A DNA stretch of 39,280 nt from Autumnicola lenta (GCF_031846515.1 NZ_JAVRHO010000028.1:1-39280); one strand, 5' to 3'; shown: positions 23,965 to 32,637, counted from the first letter of the stretch. Translations and numbers: made by a program. The notes: generated by a model not told the origin, from the letters alone.

Positions 23965-24053
23965 TAGCTTTACTAAAAGATTTACCAATATTTAATTCTA
24001 CCTTTTGAGGTAAACCCGACATTATATGGTAAACGTCAGGTTTGGATTGTAGA

Positions 24054-24076
24054 ACCGAAAATTGCAATTATCGACC
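24054..24076. repeat. AATTGCAATTATCG palindrome after mqo
   Basis: ACCGAAAATTGCAATTATCG, then ACC, is an imperfect palindrome of the short dispersed family. It lies 7 bp from the mqo stop codon. Confidence 0.5.
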
Positions 24077-24083
24077 TTTTGCT

Positions 24084-25589
24084 TTAATGCAGTACGTCCA
24101 GTTCCAGTTTTTTAGAAGAATTTGCCTGTGCTTTCTGAAACTCTTCAATATTATTCTCAATGTCTTTGTTCCAGAAAGGCACCATTTCTGCAAGTTTTTC
24201 CTGCCACTTTGCAGATTTTAGCTTTTCAGGAAATGCTACCTTCAGAACATCGATCATTATAGGTACTGCAACTGAAGCTCCCGGTGAGGCACCTAAAAGG
24301 GCAGTTATCGTTCCATCTGTACTGTGCACGAGGTCCGTGCCAAATTCCAAAATACCACCTTGTTCTTTGTCCCTTTTAATGATCTGGACTCGCTGTCCTG
24401 CAATTCGCAAGTCCCAATCTTCAGCTTTTGCTTCCTTAATAAAAACCCTTAAATCCTCCATTCGCTCTTCGTGGCCCATGGTCACCTGGTTTATCAGGTA
24501 CTTTGTCAACGGTAAATTATGCCAGAAAACTCCCCACATAGAAGGAATGTTACTAAGGTTAATTGTTTTTGGAAGATCAAGTTTAGAACCCTCTTTTAAG
24601 AATTTCGTACTAAATCCTGCGAAGGGTCCAAATAATAATTCTTTTTTACCATCAATGTGCCGGCTGTCCAGGTGTGGTGTGGACATTGGAGGTGCATCTG
24701 GTCCCGCTTTGCTGTACACCTTAGCATGATGCTTCTCTATAATTTCACGATTTTTGCAGTAGAGCCATTGCCCGCTTACCGGAAATCCTCCATAGCCTTC
24801 TTTTTCTTTAATTTCTACCTTTTGTAAAAGTGGTAACGCACCGCCACCGGCTCCAATAAAGACATGTTCTGCATCATAATGACATTTTTCCCCGGTCTTT
24901 AGGTTTTTTGCTTCCACTTTCCATTCCTGTTCTTTTTCAGGATCTATATCAAGAACTTCATGTCCGCGAAGTACTGGAATATCATATTCTGTCTCAAGAA
25001 TATGAAAGTATCTCTCGGTGAGTTTGCCAAAATTAACCTCAGTACCGAGTTCCATCCTGGTTGCGGCCATTTTCTCATTCCTGTCTCTGTTTTCCATGAT
25101 AAGCGGAAACCATTTTTTCAGTGTTTCCAAATCTTCAGAAAACTCCATGGTTTTAAAGAAAGGTGAAGCCTTCATCGCTTCATAACGTTTCTTCAGAAAT
25201 TTCACATCATCTTTACCTCTAACCCAACTGTGGTGGGGTACAGATCGCAGGAAGTTCTTTGGATCCCTTATTAGTCCCTGCTCAACAAGGTATGCCCAGA
25301 ATTGTTTGGTGGTTTCAAATTGTTCAAAGATTTTGATGGCTTTTGAAATTTCAATATTACCATTTTCTTTTTCTGGCGTGTAGTTGAGTTCGCATAGTGC
25401 AGAATGTCCTGTACCGGCGTTGTTCCATGCTTCCGTGCTTTCTTCGGCTACTTTTTCAAGTCTTTCAAGAATGAGGATCTTGCTTTTTGGTTCCAGCAGT
25501 TTCATCATTAGGGCCAGAGTGGCGCTCATGATGCCACCGCCAACACAAATTATATCGTAGTTGTTTTCAGAAGGAATTTTAGAAGTCAT
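24084..25589 (-). CDS. mqo: Malate:quinone oxidoreductase
   Basis: This membrane-associated FAD enzyme oxidises malate to oxaloacetate and passes electrons to the quinone pool, bypassing NAD malate dehydrogenase. The 501-residue product has the N-terminal FAD-binding motif DIICVGGGIMSATLALMM (12-29). MQO-typical blocks include AWNNAGTGHSALCELNYTPE and VFIGAGGGALPLLQ, and the C-terminal part has ALLGASPGASVAVPIMI. Length is normal. A TAAATTTG box lies 14 bp upstream of the start. Confidence 0.96.
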   Translation of the reverse strand: MTSKIPSENNYDIICVGGGIMSATLALMMKLLEPKSKILILERLEKVAEESTEAWNNAGTGHSALCELNYTPEKENGNIEISKAIKIFEQFETTKQFWAYLVEQGLIRDPKNFLRSVPHHSWVRGKDDVKFLKKRYEAMKASPFFKTMEFSEDLETLKKWFPLIMENRDRNEKMAATRMELGTEVNFGKLTERYFHILETEYDIPVLRGHEVLDIDPEKEQEWKVEAKNLKTGEKCHYDAEHVFIGAGGGALPLLQKVEIKEKEGYGGFPVSGQWLYCKNREIIEKHHAKVYSKAGPDAPPMSTPHLDSRHIDGKKELLFGPFAGFSTKFLKEGSKLDLPKTINLSNIPSMWGVFWHNLPLTKYLINQVTMGHEERMEDLRVFIKEAKAEDWDLRIAGQRVQIIKRDKEQGGILEFGTDLVHSTDGTITALLGASPGASVAVPIMIDVLKVAFPEKLKSAKWQEKLAEMVPFWNKDIENNIEEFQKAQANSSKKLELDVLH

Positions 25590-25602
25590 ACAAGTCTTTT
25601 CT

Positions 25603-25610
25603 CAAATTTA
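25603..25610 (-). promoter_or_regulatory. Candidate -7 box for mqo
   Basis: On the minus strand TAAATTTG matches TAnnTTTG exactly, just upstream of the mqo start at 25589. A TTGG lies upstream but only 13-14 nt away, shorter than usual. Confidence 0.45.
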
Positions 25611-25685
25611 GAAAATTGACCTGCCAATACTTTTAAATAAATACTAATACTTTATAAATAGGAATTGTTGTAATGGAAGTGAAAA

Positions 25686-26435
25686 TCAAGAGTTTTCCTC
25701 TGCATATTCTTCCTCGATCTCTTCCTGAAGTTCTTCTTCCTGTTTTCTTTCTTTAAGGAATTTCTTTAAATCCTGCCCATATTTAGATTTTTTCACGTCT
25801 TTATTTAAGGAGTTGTAGATCGTATCCAGGTACTTGATGTTGGCATCAAATACTTCAGATAACGCAAGATACGGGGCAATTTCCAAATTTTTATTATTAA
25901 TGGCAAAGTTGACCGTATAGAGATATTTTCTTTTTAGCAGTTTATCATACTCCTGGTCTATCTCCATTAACTTATCTTCATCCTGAGCCTGTTGTGCTTC
26001 AAAACTGGCTTTTATTAAATCCAGGTTACTGTCGTTGAATCGCTTCATTATTTTGCGATACTCGCCCAATTTCTCCTGATTTTTTGAACCAACTATTTTT
26101 GCAGCGGTTTCAAACTTCTCCAGTTTGGTATTTATCGTTATTTCGCCCGCATCGGCAAAGAAATCCAACCTGTCGTCATATTCAGAATTGTCTACTTTAT
26201 CCAGGTACAGATACATCATCTGTGGACTTTCTATATAGGTTTCCAGTACAAATTGAGGATCACCCTGAATTTCCACAGAGTCTAAATTAACCATTACAGT
26301 GTCTTCTATTTTTTGCAGATACACGGTACCTTTCTTAAGTCCGTCAATTTTTCCTCTTACAGTTAAATTGCTCTCTGTTTCAGAGCATGCGGTAATACAA
26401 AATATAAATAGTAAAAGAAGGCCTGTCTTTTTCAT
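25686..26435 (-). CDS. DUF4369-type lipoprotein
   Basis: This 249-residue lipoprotein has a signal peptide with lipobox ending at C17 (CITAC). The following domain (about 23-110), with VRGKIDGLKKGTVYLQKIEDT and FFADAGEITINTKLEKF, fits the DUF4369 family. In Bacteroidota that family often forms the N-terminus of thioredoxin-like lipoproteins. Here there is no thioredoxin CxxC domain: residues 110-249 are charged helices with an acidic Glu-rich tail. It starts 53 nt after the DUF819 stop on the same strand and may be cotranscribed with it. Confidence 0.8.
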   Translation of the reverse strand: MKKTGLLLLFIFCITACSETESNLTVRGKIDGLKKGTVYLQKIEDTVMVNLDSVEIQGDPQFVLETYIESPQMMYLYLDKVDNSEYDDRLDFFADAGEITINTKLEKFETAAKIVGSKNQEKLGEYRKIMKRFNDSNLDLIKASFEAQQAQDEDKLMEIDQEYDKLLKRKYLYTVNFAINNKNLEIAPYLALSEVFDANIKYLDTIYNSLNKDVKKSKYGQDLKKFLKERKQEEELQEEIEEEYAEENS

Positions 26436-26488
26436 GTTAATGACAATAAATTTTGGAGCGCAAATATCATATAAATTTCCTGTTTATA

Positions 26489-27754
26489 CTAACCTGTGGA
26501 AGCCATTTGCATTAAAATTGTACACAAAATTGCCCCATAGGTTCCAACTACATAGCCAAATACAGCAAGGAGCACGCCAACTGTAGCCAGAGAAGGATGA
26601 AAGGCTGCAGCGACGACAGGAGCAGATGCGGCGCCACCGACATTTGCCTGGCTACCTACGGCAAGGAAGAAGTATGGAGCCTTAATTAATTTGGCAGTAA
26701 CAACCAGTATAATAACGTGGATAGTGATCCAGACCAGTCCTATACCAATTAAGGCGGGATTATCAAAAACACTTCCCAGGTCCATTTTCATGCCTATAGT
26801 TGCTACAAGAATATAAATAAAAACACTCCCAAGCTTACTGGCACCAGCTCCTTCATAAGACTTGAATTTTGTAAAAGAAAGTATAATCCCAATTGCAGTG
26901 GCAATGGTGATCATCCAAAAGAAGGTGGAAGAGAAGGAGGATAGCGCACTTTTGCTATCTGTGAAAACTTCAAAATTGGCAGAAAGAAACCCTGAAATTC
27001 CATCGGCACCCCAATGCGCAATACCTACAGCACCAAATGCCAAAGAAAGCATGATCATTAAATCTGCCAGAGAAGGATTTCGCGTGACACTTGCTGCATA
27101 AGTGGAAACTTTGTTCTTTAGTTCTTCAATAGCAGAATTATCAGCTTTTAACCAATTGTCTATTTTTTCATTTTTTCCAATTCCCATTAGTACAATAGCC
27201 ATCCAGAGGTTGGCTACCACAATATCCACTAATACCATCCCGCCGTAGAGATCTGGATTATACTCATAAATCTCTAACATAGCTGCCTGGTTGGCACCGC
27301 CTCCTATCCAGCTTCCTGCAATTGTTGAAAGTCCGCGCCAGATCGCATCGGGGCCAGCACCGCCAATGCTTTCTGGTGATATTACTGAAAATAAAAGTAT
27401 AGCCAGTGGTCCTCCAAGGATGATCCCCAACGTGCCCGCAAAAAACATGATAAGTGCTTTTGGGCCCAGGTTAAATACGGCTTTTAAATCAATACTAAGT
27501 GTCATAAGTACAAGCGCTGCCGGAAGCAAAAAACGACTGGATACAAAATAAAGGTTAGAGGTAGAATCGTCTATTAATCCCAACGAATTAAATATGGCGG
27601 GGATTAGGTAGCACATTAGCAGTGCGGGAACTACAGAATAAAATTTCTTCCAGAAACCTTCTTTTTGAGATGAGGTGTAGAAAACGAAGCCAAGGGCTAT
27701 CATCAATAATCCAAAGACGATAGCATCATTGGTAAAGACCGGTAATTCTTCCAT
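26489..27754 (-). CDS. DUF819 family membrane protein
   Basis: This 421-residue polytopic inner-membrane protein has about ten to twelve hydrophobic helices. It carries family-like glycine-rich blocks such as STIAGSWIGGGANQAAMLEIY and AVGSQANVGGAASAPVVAAAF, which fit the DUF819 (YjcL-like) family of predicted transporters. Two similar halves each hold a Gly/Asn-rich re-entrant-type motif, suggesting an inverted-repeat carrier. Substrate unknown. Confidence 0.85.
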   Translation of the reverse strand: MEELPVFTNDAIVFGLLMIALGFVFYTSSQKEGFWKKFYSVVPALLMCYLIPAIFNSLGLIDDSTSNLYFVSSRFLLPAALVLMTLSIDLKAVFNLGPKALIMFFAGTLGIILGGPLAILLFSVISPESIGGAGPDAIWRGLSTIAGSWIGGGANQAAMLEIYEYNPDLYGGMVLVDIVVANLWMAIVLMGIGKNEKIDNWLKADNSAIEELKNKVSTYAASVTRNPSLADLMIMLSLAFGAVGIAHWGADGISGFLSANFEVFTDSKSALSSFSSTFFWMITIATAIGIILSFTKFKSYEGAGASKLGSVFIYILVATIGMKMDLGSVFDNPALIGIGLVWITIHVIILVVTAKLIKAPYFFLAVGSQANVGGAASAPVVAAAFHPSLATVGVLLAVFGYVVGTYGAILCTILMQMASTG

Positions 27755-27820
27755 TTAAATATTTGTGGTTACTGTGGCAAATTACAATTTTAATCAAGGT
27801 TTCTTTAAGATTTTAAATAC

Positions 27821-28639
27821 TTATACATCTTCTAATTTAAAGAGCTCTATTAGACTTTTAGCAACGCCGTCCTCAGTTCCTGAATGAGTAACCACCTTTG
27901 CAACCTCCAGGACTTCATTCCTTGCATTAGCAACAGCTATTCCCATTCCAACGCCTTTTACCATCTCCACATCGTTGTAGTTATCCCCAAAAGCAATACA
28001 ATCTTTGGCATCGCACCCGTAGTGCTCCTTTAGTAAATACTGAATTGCCGAAAATTTGGATATTTCTTTGTTGGCTATTTCCAAATAAGTTGATTTCGAT
28101 CTGTATAAATGGAGCTTGTCGCCATAATTATCAGTAAGGAAATTCCTTATTTTATCTATGTTCTCTTCTTTTCCCATTGCCATAATTTTATGGGCGCCTT
28201 TATCTTCTTTCTTCCATTTGGCAATTACATCTGCATTGGATTTTACTTCGGGAGCAATCTTAGTATTGGTTTCTTCCCGGGCAGACCATTTATCTTGTCT
28301 GGGGACATACCATTCATCATTGTGGTACAGGCTTAAATGGCAGTCCATTTCAGCATTGAAGTTATGTAGGTCTTCCACAATATTTAACGGAATGGTAGTA
28401 GAACTAATAGGTTTCTCGTCCACTAAAACGAGTCCGCCATTATAAGCGATAATTGGATAATGTTTGATATTGAGATCATCCTGAAGGTGCCGCATTGCCG
28501 CAGGCATCCTTGCAGATATAAGGACGAACGGAAGCTTTTCACTTATATTTTTTACGATTTTTATGGTGTGGTCAGATAGGATTCTTTTGCTATTCAGCAA
28601 TGTGCCATCTATGTCTGAAAATACGATTTTGTAAGCCAT
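27821..28639 (-). CDS. Cof-type HAD hydrolase
   Basis: This 272-residue haloacid-dehalogenase-type phosphatase has nucleophile D9 and acid D11 in FSDIDGTLL. The cap of the Cof type lies in the middle and motif IV reads GDNYNDVEMVKGVGMGIAVANA. Such enzymes dephosphorylate sugar phosphates, flavin or other small phosphoesters, and the substrate cannot be told. It is the last gene of a minus-strand cluster: its start lies 3 nt after the stop of the small ribbon-helix-helix gene. Confidence 0.92.
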   Translation of the reverse strand: MAYKIVFSDIDGTLLNSKRILSDHTIKIVKNISEKLPFVLISARMPAAMRHLQDDLNIKHYPIIAYNGGLVLVDEKPISSTTIPLNIVEDLHNFNAEMDCHLSLYHNDEWYVPRQDKWSAREETNTKIAPEVKSNADVIAKWKKEDKGAHKIMAMGKEENIDKIRNFLTDNYGDKLHLYRSKSTYLEIANKEISKFSAIQYLLKEHYGCDAKDCIAFGDNYNDVEMVKGVGMGIAVANARNEVLEVAKVVTHSGTEDGVAKSLIELFKLEDV

Positions 28640-28642
28640 TTT

Positions 28643-28810
28643 TTATTTTTGGGTTTTATTTTTAGGGTGTCTTTTAGCTTCCTTTAAAGATTTGCTCAGC
28701 ATCCACTCTATCTGCCCGTTGGTGCTTCTAAAATCGTCAGAAGCCCATTTTTCAATGGCTTTTAGCATCTCCTCATCCACTCTCAATGCAAATGCTTTTT
28801 TATTACTCAT
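28643..28810 (-). CDS. Small Arc-like ribbon-helix-helix protein
   Basis: This 55-residue frame is easily missed. It begins MSNKKAFALRVDEEMLKAIEKW and continues through a second helix with STNGQIEWMLSKSLKEAKR. This is the pattern of an Arc/MetJ-type ribbon-helix-helix: a short beta strand (KAFALRVD), helix A, a turn and helix B. It may bind DNA as a dimer. It fits exactly between its neighbours, starting 5 nt after the alpha/beta hydrolase stop and ending 3 nt before the HAD start. That packing argues it is translated. From memory, a similar small protein often follows SPFH genes in flavobacteria. Confidence 0.82.
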   Translation of the reverse strand: MSNKKAFALRVDEEMLKAIEKWASDDFRSTNGQIEWMLSKSLKEAKRHPKNKTQK

Positions 28811-28815
28811 TTTAT

Positions 28816-29757
28816 TTATTTTTCCAGATTCCGTATAAAATCTGTCATTATAGGAATCAATTCAGGGTGCAACGGCCGGTTGGGTTCGTTATAAGATTTT
28901 GAATTTGCCAGCTGGTCATTTCCCTGGATTTCCCTGAAAACGTGATTCATATTATCAATAATTACCATTTCTGAATCTGGTTTTGCTTCTTTCAGCAATT
29001 CTGCTTCTTTGGTTTTCATTTGGACATCGGAAGTTCCGTTGATGATTAAAACCGGTATTTCCAGTTTTGCGACTTCTAAAGCAGGATCAAACTGAATCCA
29101 GGAGGCAAGAAATGGTTGTACATCTGATCTGAACATAGATTCCAGAAAAGGATGATAACTGGTGGTGCTTCCTTTCTGCTTTATTTCATCCAAAGCAGCT
29201 CTGGTACCTTCCTTAAGCTCTGGTAATTGGTTACCAATTTGTTCAGTAATAATATCATCAATACTACGACCCGCACCGGCCAGGGAGATAAAAGCATCAG
29301 CTTTATCATTTGCCGCAAGCATACCCACTAAGGAACCCTGGCTGTGTCCCGCTACAATTATTTTCGCATACTCTTCATTTTTTCTGAAGTAGTCCAGCAC
29401 TGTATTGGCATCTTCAACAAAATTGGTAAAACGAAGATCCTTTTCCTTCAGTTCTGACTGACCAATCTTCATGATTCTTTTATCGTACCGAAAACTGGCA
29501 ATTCCTTCTTCAGCTAAACGATGGGCCATTTTCTTCAAGGCATCGTTCTTCATCATGGGCTGATTGCTATTCCTGTCGGTGGGTCCCGATCCCTGGATTA
29601 AAATTACCAGAGAAGAAGCTGTGCCTTCTGCAGGAATTGTTAACGTGCCGTCGACAAAATTATTTATCGTCAACTCCTCTTCAGTAAAAGTTTCCTGAGC
29701 CATAGTCGGCTGAATATTAAAAAGGAGAAACAGGCCGATAATTGTGATTTTGAGCAT
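28816..29757 (-). CDS. Secreted alpha/beta hydrolase
   Basis: This 313-residue protein has a signal peptide (about 1-20, ending TMAQ) and an alpha/beta-hydrolase fold. The nucleophile S139 lies in GHSQG. Likely triad partners are D244 (INGTSDVQ) and H272 (DNMNHVF), with an oxyanion-region motif IQGSGPTDRN. It probably hydrolyses esters or peptides in the periplasm. Substrate unknown. It stands 82 bp after SPFH and directly before the ribbon-helix-helix gene. Confidence 0.88.
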   Translation of the reverse strand: MLKITIIGLFLLFNIQPTMAQETFTEEELTINNFVDGTLTIPAEGTASSLVILIQGSGPTDRNSNQPMMKNDALKKMAHRLAEEGIASFRYDKRIMKIGQSELKEKDLRFTNFVEDANTVLDYFRKNEEYAKIIVAGHSQGSLVGMLAANDKADAFISLAGAGRSIDDIITEQIGNQLPELKEGTRAALDEIKQKGSTTSYHPFLESMFRSDVQPFLASWIQFDPALEVAKLEIPVLIINGTSDVQMKTKEAELLKEAKPDSEMVIIDNMNHVFREIQGNDQLANSKSYNEPNRPLHPELIPIMTDFIRNLEK

Positions 29758-29839
29758 ATGGCTTTTATTGCTGATAATTTATAATAGTTTTTTTATAGGT
29801 TCAAAGGTTTCTAATCTCCAAAAGCAAAATCTTTTATTT

Positions 29840-30700
29840 TTAATGATTCAAAGTTCCTGCATTTACCACAGGGGTGGCATCTTTATCTCCGCAGAGAATT
29901 ACCATGAGGTTGCTAACCATTGCGGCCCGGCGCTCGTCATCAAGATTTACAATTTCTTTCCTGCTTAATTCATTCAAAGCCATCTCTACCATACCTACTG
30001 CACCTTCTACAATCTTGTGCCTGGCAGCAACAATAGCCGTTGCCTGCTGTCGCTTTAACATGGCACTGGCAATTTCGTTGGCATAAGCGAGGTAACCAAT
30101 CCTGGCCTCCAAAACTTCAATTCCTGCGATAAATAGACGTTCTTCCAGTTCTTTTTCCAGCGCTTCACTAACTTCGTTTACGCTGGAGCGAAGGGTGATG
30201 TCCTCATCCAGACCTTCATCTGCAAAGTTATCATAAGGATATAAACTTGCCAATTTTCGCACTGCTGCATCTGTTTGTACCACCACAAAATTTTCAAAGT
30301 TATTGACATCAAAAGAAGCTTTATAGGTGTCCATTACCCGCCAAACAAGAATTGTGCTAATCATAACCGGGTTTCCAAGCTTATCGTTTACTTTAAGCCG
30401 TTCACTGTCAAAGTTCCTGGCGCGAAGGGAAATTTTCTTTTTTGTATAAAACGGATTAACCCAGAAAAGACCGTTTTTTTTGACGGTACCTTTATAATCA
30501 CCAAAGAGTAATAAAACTCTGGATTCGTTTGGATTAACTAATATTAACCCTGGCAAAATAATAAGAGCGGCGAGAAAAGACAAACCGAGCCATACGCTTT
30601 TAAACATTGCGAAGCCTATGATGCTTCCAATGAAGAGGATAAGAAAGATGAATAACATTACATATCCGTTTGATGGATTTAAACCTTTTTCCTGAGTCAT
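29840..30700 (-). CDS. SPFH/band-7 domain membrane protein
   Basis: This 286-residue protein has two N-terminal hydrophobic stretches (about 14-32 and 34-51), then an SPFH domain (about 55-240). That domain contains NPNESRVLLLFGDYKGTVKKNGLFWVNPF and a C-terminal Ala-rich helical stretch with MLKRQQATAIVAARHKIVEGAV. Such prohibitin/stomatin-like proteins form membrane-bound rings and organise membrane domains. It heads the minus-strand cluster with the hydrolase, ribbon-helix-helix and HAD genes. Confidence 0.9.
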   Translation of the reverse strand: MTQEKGLNPSNGYVMLFIFLILFIGSIIGFAMFKSVWLGLSFLAALIILPGLILVNPNESRVLLLFGDYKGTVKKNGLFWVNPFYTKKKISLRARNFDSERLKVNDKLGNPVMISTILVWRVMDTYKASFDVNNFENFVVVQTDAAVRKLASLYPYDNFADEGLDEDITLRSSVNEVSEALEKELEERLFIAGIEVLEARIGYLAYANEIASAMLKRQQATAIVAARHKIVEGAVGMVEMALNELSRKEIVNLDDERRAAMVSNLMVILCGDKDATPVVNAGTLNH

Positions 30701-30796
30701 GACTAAAATTGTTGGTTGATATTAAAATGATATTATAAATGTATTACTTTAAATTGATAAAAAATTAATTTTAACATTCATTTTGTGCAGCTTGAT

Positions 30797-30804
30797 TATA
30801 TTTG
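30797..30804 (+). promoter_or_regulatory. Candidate -7 box for the S1/P1 nuclease gene
   Basis: TATATTTG matches TAnnTTTG exactly, 17 nt before the chosen ATG at 30822. No TTTG stands at the usual -33 distance. The box also supports the downstream start, because the longer frame would begin upstream of the promoter. Confidence 0.45.
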
Positions 30805-30821
30805 CCGAAAAATTACCTGCT

Positions 30822-31604
30822 ATGAAATCCTACTTGTTTGCTCTCTTATCTGTTTTTATTTTGCAGCTTTCTTTTGCCAATAATGGGGATTGGGGGAAGA
30901 CCGGCCATCGTGCCACTGCTGAAATTGCTGAGGCCCATCTCTCTAAAAAAGCACAAAAGGCCATAGATAAATTACTAAACGGAAGAAGCCTGGCTTTTGT
31001 GGCAAATTATGCCGATGATATTAAAAGCGATTCAAAGTTCAGGCAATATGGTCCCTGGCATTATGTTAATATTGATCCTGAAGAAGAGGAGTATAATCGG
31101 GAAGAAGCAAATCCACGTGGAGATCTGGTACAAGCTATAGAAAAAAGTGTTGCTGTTTTAAAAGATGAAAATGCTTCTAAAGAGGACAAGCAGTTTTATT
31201 TAAAAATGTTAATTCATTTCATGGGTGATCTTCATCAGCCTTTTCACGCCGGCAGGAGTGAAGATAAAGGAGGTAATGATATCCAGGTAAGATGGTTTGG
31301 AGATGGTACCAACATTCACAGTGTGTGGGATAGCAAAATGATCAACTCTTTCCAGATGAGCTATACTGAACTTGCTGAGAACACCAATGAACTTTCAAAA
31401 GAACAGAGAGCTCAAATTACATCCGGCAATCTTCTGGACTGGGTGTATGAGTCCCGGGATCTTGCAGATGAACTTTATGCTTCTGTGGACAGTGGTGAAA
31501 AACTTGGATATGATTATATGTACGAGAGATTTCCTTTGGTGCTGGAGCAGTTACAAAAGGGGGGGCTTCGTTTGGCAGAGGTGCTGAATGAGATTTACAA
31601 ATGA
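30822..31604 (+). CDS. S1/P1-type nuclease (zinc-dependent)
   Basis: Secreted nuclease of the S1/P1 family, which cleaves single-stranded DNA and RNA using three zinc ions. I use the ATG at 30822, which opens a signal peptide (about 1-19, MKSYLFALLSVFILQLSFA). The product is then 260 residues. Zinc-ligand motifs are visible in order: W24 and H29 (DWGKTGH), YADDIKSD, WHYVNID, HFMGDLHQPFHAG and NIHSVWD. In fungal S1/P1 the Trp is the first mature residue; here it follows four residues after the predicted cut, unless cleavage is at another site. It shares abutting stops with the convergent AlkB gene. Confidence 0.9.
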   Translation: MKSYLFALLSVFILQLSFANNGDWGKTGHRATAEIAEAHLSKKAQKAIDKLLNGRSLAFVANYADDIKSDSKFRQYGPWHYVNIDPEEEEYNREEANPRGDLVQAIEKSVAVLKDENASKEDKQFYLKMLIHFMGDLHQPFHAGRSEDKGGNDIQVRWFGDGTNIHSVWDSKMINSFQMSYTELAENTNELSKEQRAQITSGNLLDWVYESRDLADELYASVDSGEKLGYDYMYERFPLVLEQLQKGGLRLAEVLNEIYK

Positions 31605-32186
31605 TCAGATTATCTTTCTGAAAGTAAGATTGATCCTGCTTCCTATGTCCTTTCTCGACTTTGGAAGTTGATGTTTCCAGAAGTGTTGGGTGCTGCCTCT
31701 CATAATGAGCAAACTTCCATGCTTCAGGATAAGCTTGTGCTTTTGGTTTTCTGTTTTATGTTTGAAATGAAAGATCCTTTCTACCCCAAAACTTACTGAA
31801 GCAATTTCGGGATTTACTCCCAGTTCCTTTTCATCATCAGCGTGCCAGCCCATGCTATCCTGTCCGCTTCGGTATAAATTCAACAGACAGGTGCTGAAAT
31901 TTACAGTACAGACTTTTTCTACAGCAGTTTTTATCTGAAGTAATTCTTCAGAAAAATTTTCGGGCTGTAATGTTAAGCCAGAGTAGGTGTAGGTTTTATT
32001 ATTGTTTGCATATAAGGCCGTAAGCCTCGGTTGTAAAACTTCTTTGCCGAATAATCTAATTTTTTCCTGTCTCCATTCAATATCACTAAGCAGTTTTTCA
32101 AAATAAGCATCCGCTTTAGTTTCAAAAAAAAAGTGAGGGAAATATAAAAGTTCTGCTTCAGGAAGATCAATTATTTCTGAATCCAT
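31605..32186 (-). CDS. alkB: AlkB-like 2-oxoglutarate dioxygenase
   Basis: Fe(II)/2-oxoglutarate enzyme that removes methyl groups from damaged bases in DNA or RNA. The 193-residue product has iron ligands H115 and D117 (GWHADDEKELG) and H172 (WKHQLPK), plus the 2-oxoglutarate-binding RINLTFR (R184, R190). The layout is closer to the ALKBH2-type group than to E. coli AlkB. It is probably in an operon with the DoxX-like gene, whose stop lies 4 nt upstream of this start. Confidence 0.9.
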   Translation of the reverse strand: MDSEIIDLPEAELLYFPHFFFETKADAYFEKLLSDIEWRQEKIRLFGKEVLQPRLTALYANNNKTYTYSGLTLQPENFSEELLQIKTAVEKVCTVNFSTCLLNLYRSGQDSMGWHADDEKELGVNPEIASVSFGVERIFHFKHKTENQKHKLILKHGSLLIMRGSTQHFWKHQLPKSRKDIGSRINLTFRKII

Positions 32187-32190
32187 TATT

Positions 32191-32550
32191 TTAATATTGA
32201 AAATATTGCCACGCCCACCACATAAGAAAAAACTGAAGTGGAATCCTAAGGATCAGAATCCACCTCGGAATTCCTGCAGCGGCTTTTTCTGAAGATAACA
32301 TATAAAAATGAACAAGTAAAAAAATCATTAACATGAGGATAATTCCGCTAACAGCTATATTCCTCGAAATTTCAAATAGCAAAGCTGCTCCTAAAATTAT
32401 TTCTGCAATACCACTCACATAAACCAGGGCTTTATGTGCAGGTAAATATCGTGGCATTATTCGCATATACATTCTGGGCCTTATAAAATGCATAAGACCG
32501 GCAATAATGTAAATTCCAGCCATAAAATAGAGATGCCACGGGAGGTTCAT
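32191..32550 (-). CDS. DoxX-like small membrane protein
   Basis: This 119-residue inner-membrane protein has four hydrophobic helices and contains FIRPRMYMRIMPRYLPAHKALVYVSGIAEIILGAALL, a DoxX-like pattern. Function of such small members is unclear; some relate to redox or membrane stress. It lies immediately upstream of the alkB-like gene with a 4-nt gap, so both are probably coexpressed. Confidence 0.82.
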   Translation of the reverse strand: MNLPWHLYFMAGIYIIAGLMHFIRPRMYMRIMPRYLPAHKALVYVSGIAEIILGAALLFEISRNIAVSGIILMLMIFLLVHFYMLSSEKAAAGIPRWILILRIPLQFFLMWWAWQYFQY

Positions 32551-32637
32551 GATGGTTTTTGTTTAAATATACAGGAAAAAATCTCCTAAACCCAATCGGT
32601 ATAGGAAACAGCGGGGAACCTTAATCCTAAAAAAATC

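Larger units (their letters stand above)
23927..24083. other. Spacer between repeat array and mqo stop
   Basis: No gene is visible. Apart from the 33-bp palindrome (23932-23964), it has AACCCGAC (about 24013-24020) facing GTCAGGTT (about 24035-24042) and an outer TTCTAC...GTAGAA pair, which together can form a hairpin. A short palindrome at 24054-24076 lies just past the mqo stop. Confidence 0.5.

Noticed and set aside
23483..23995. Two plus-strand frames (68 and 64 codons) with similar peptides
   Set aside because: They are translations of the tRNA-tail repeat array; the similarity comes from the DNA repeat, and they start inside or just past the tRNA.
24160..24729. 189-codon plus-strand frame inside mqo
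   Set aside because: It is antisense to a full-length malate:quinone oxidoreductase and shows no motif of its own.
30783..30821. 13-residue N-terminal extension of the S1/P1 nuclease
   Set aside because: It lies across the likely -7 box TATATTTG and would bury the signal peptide.
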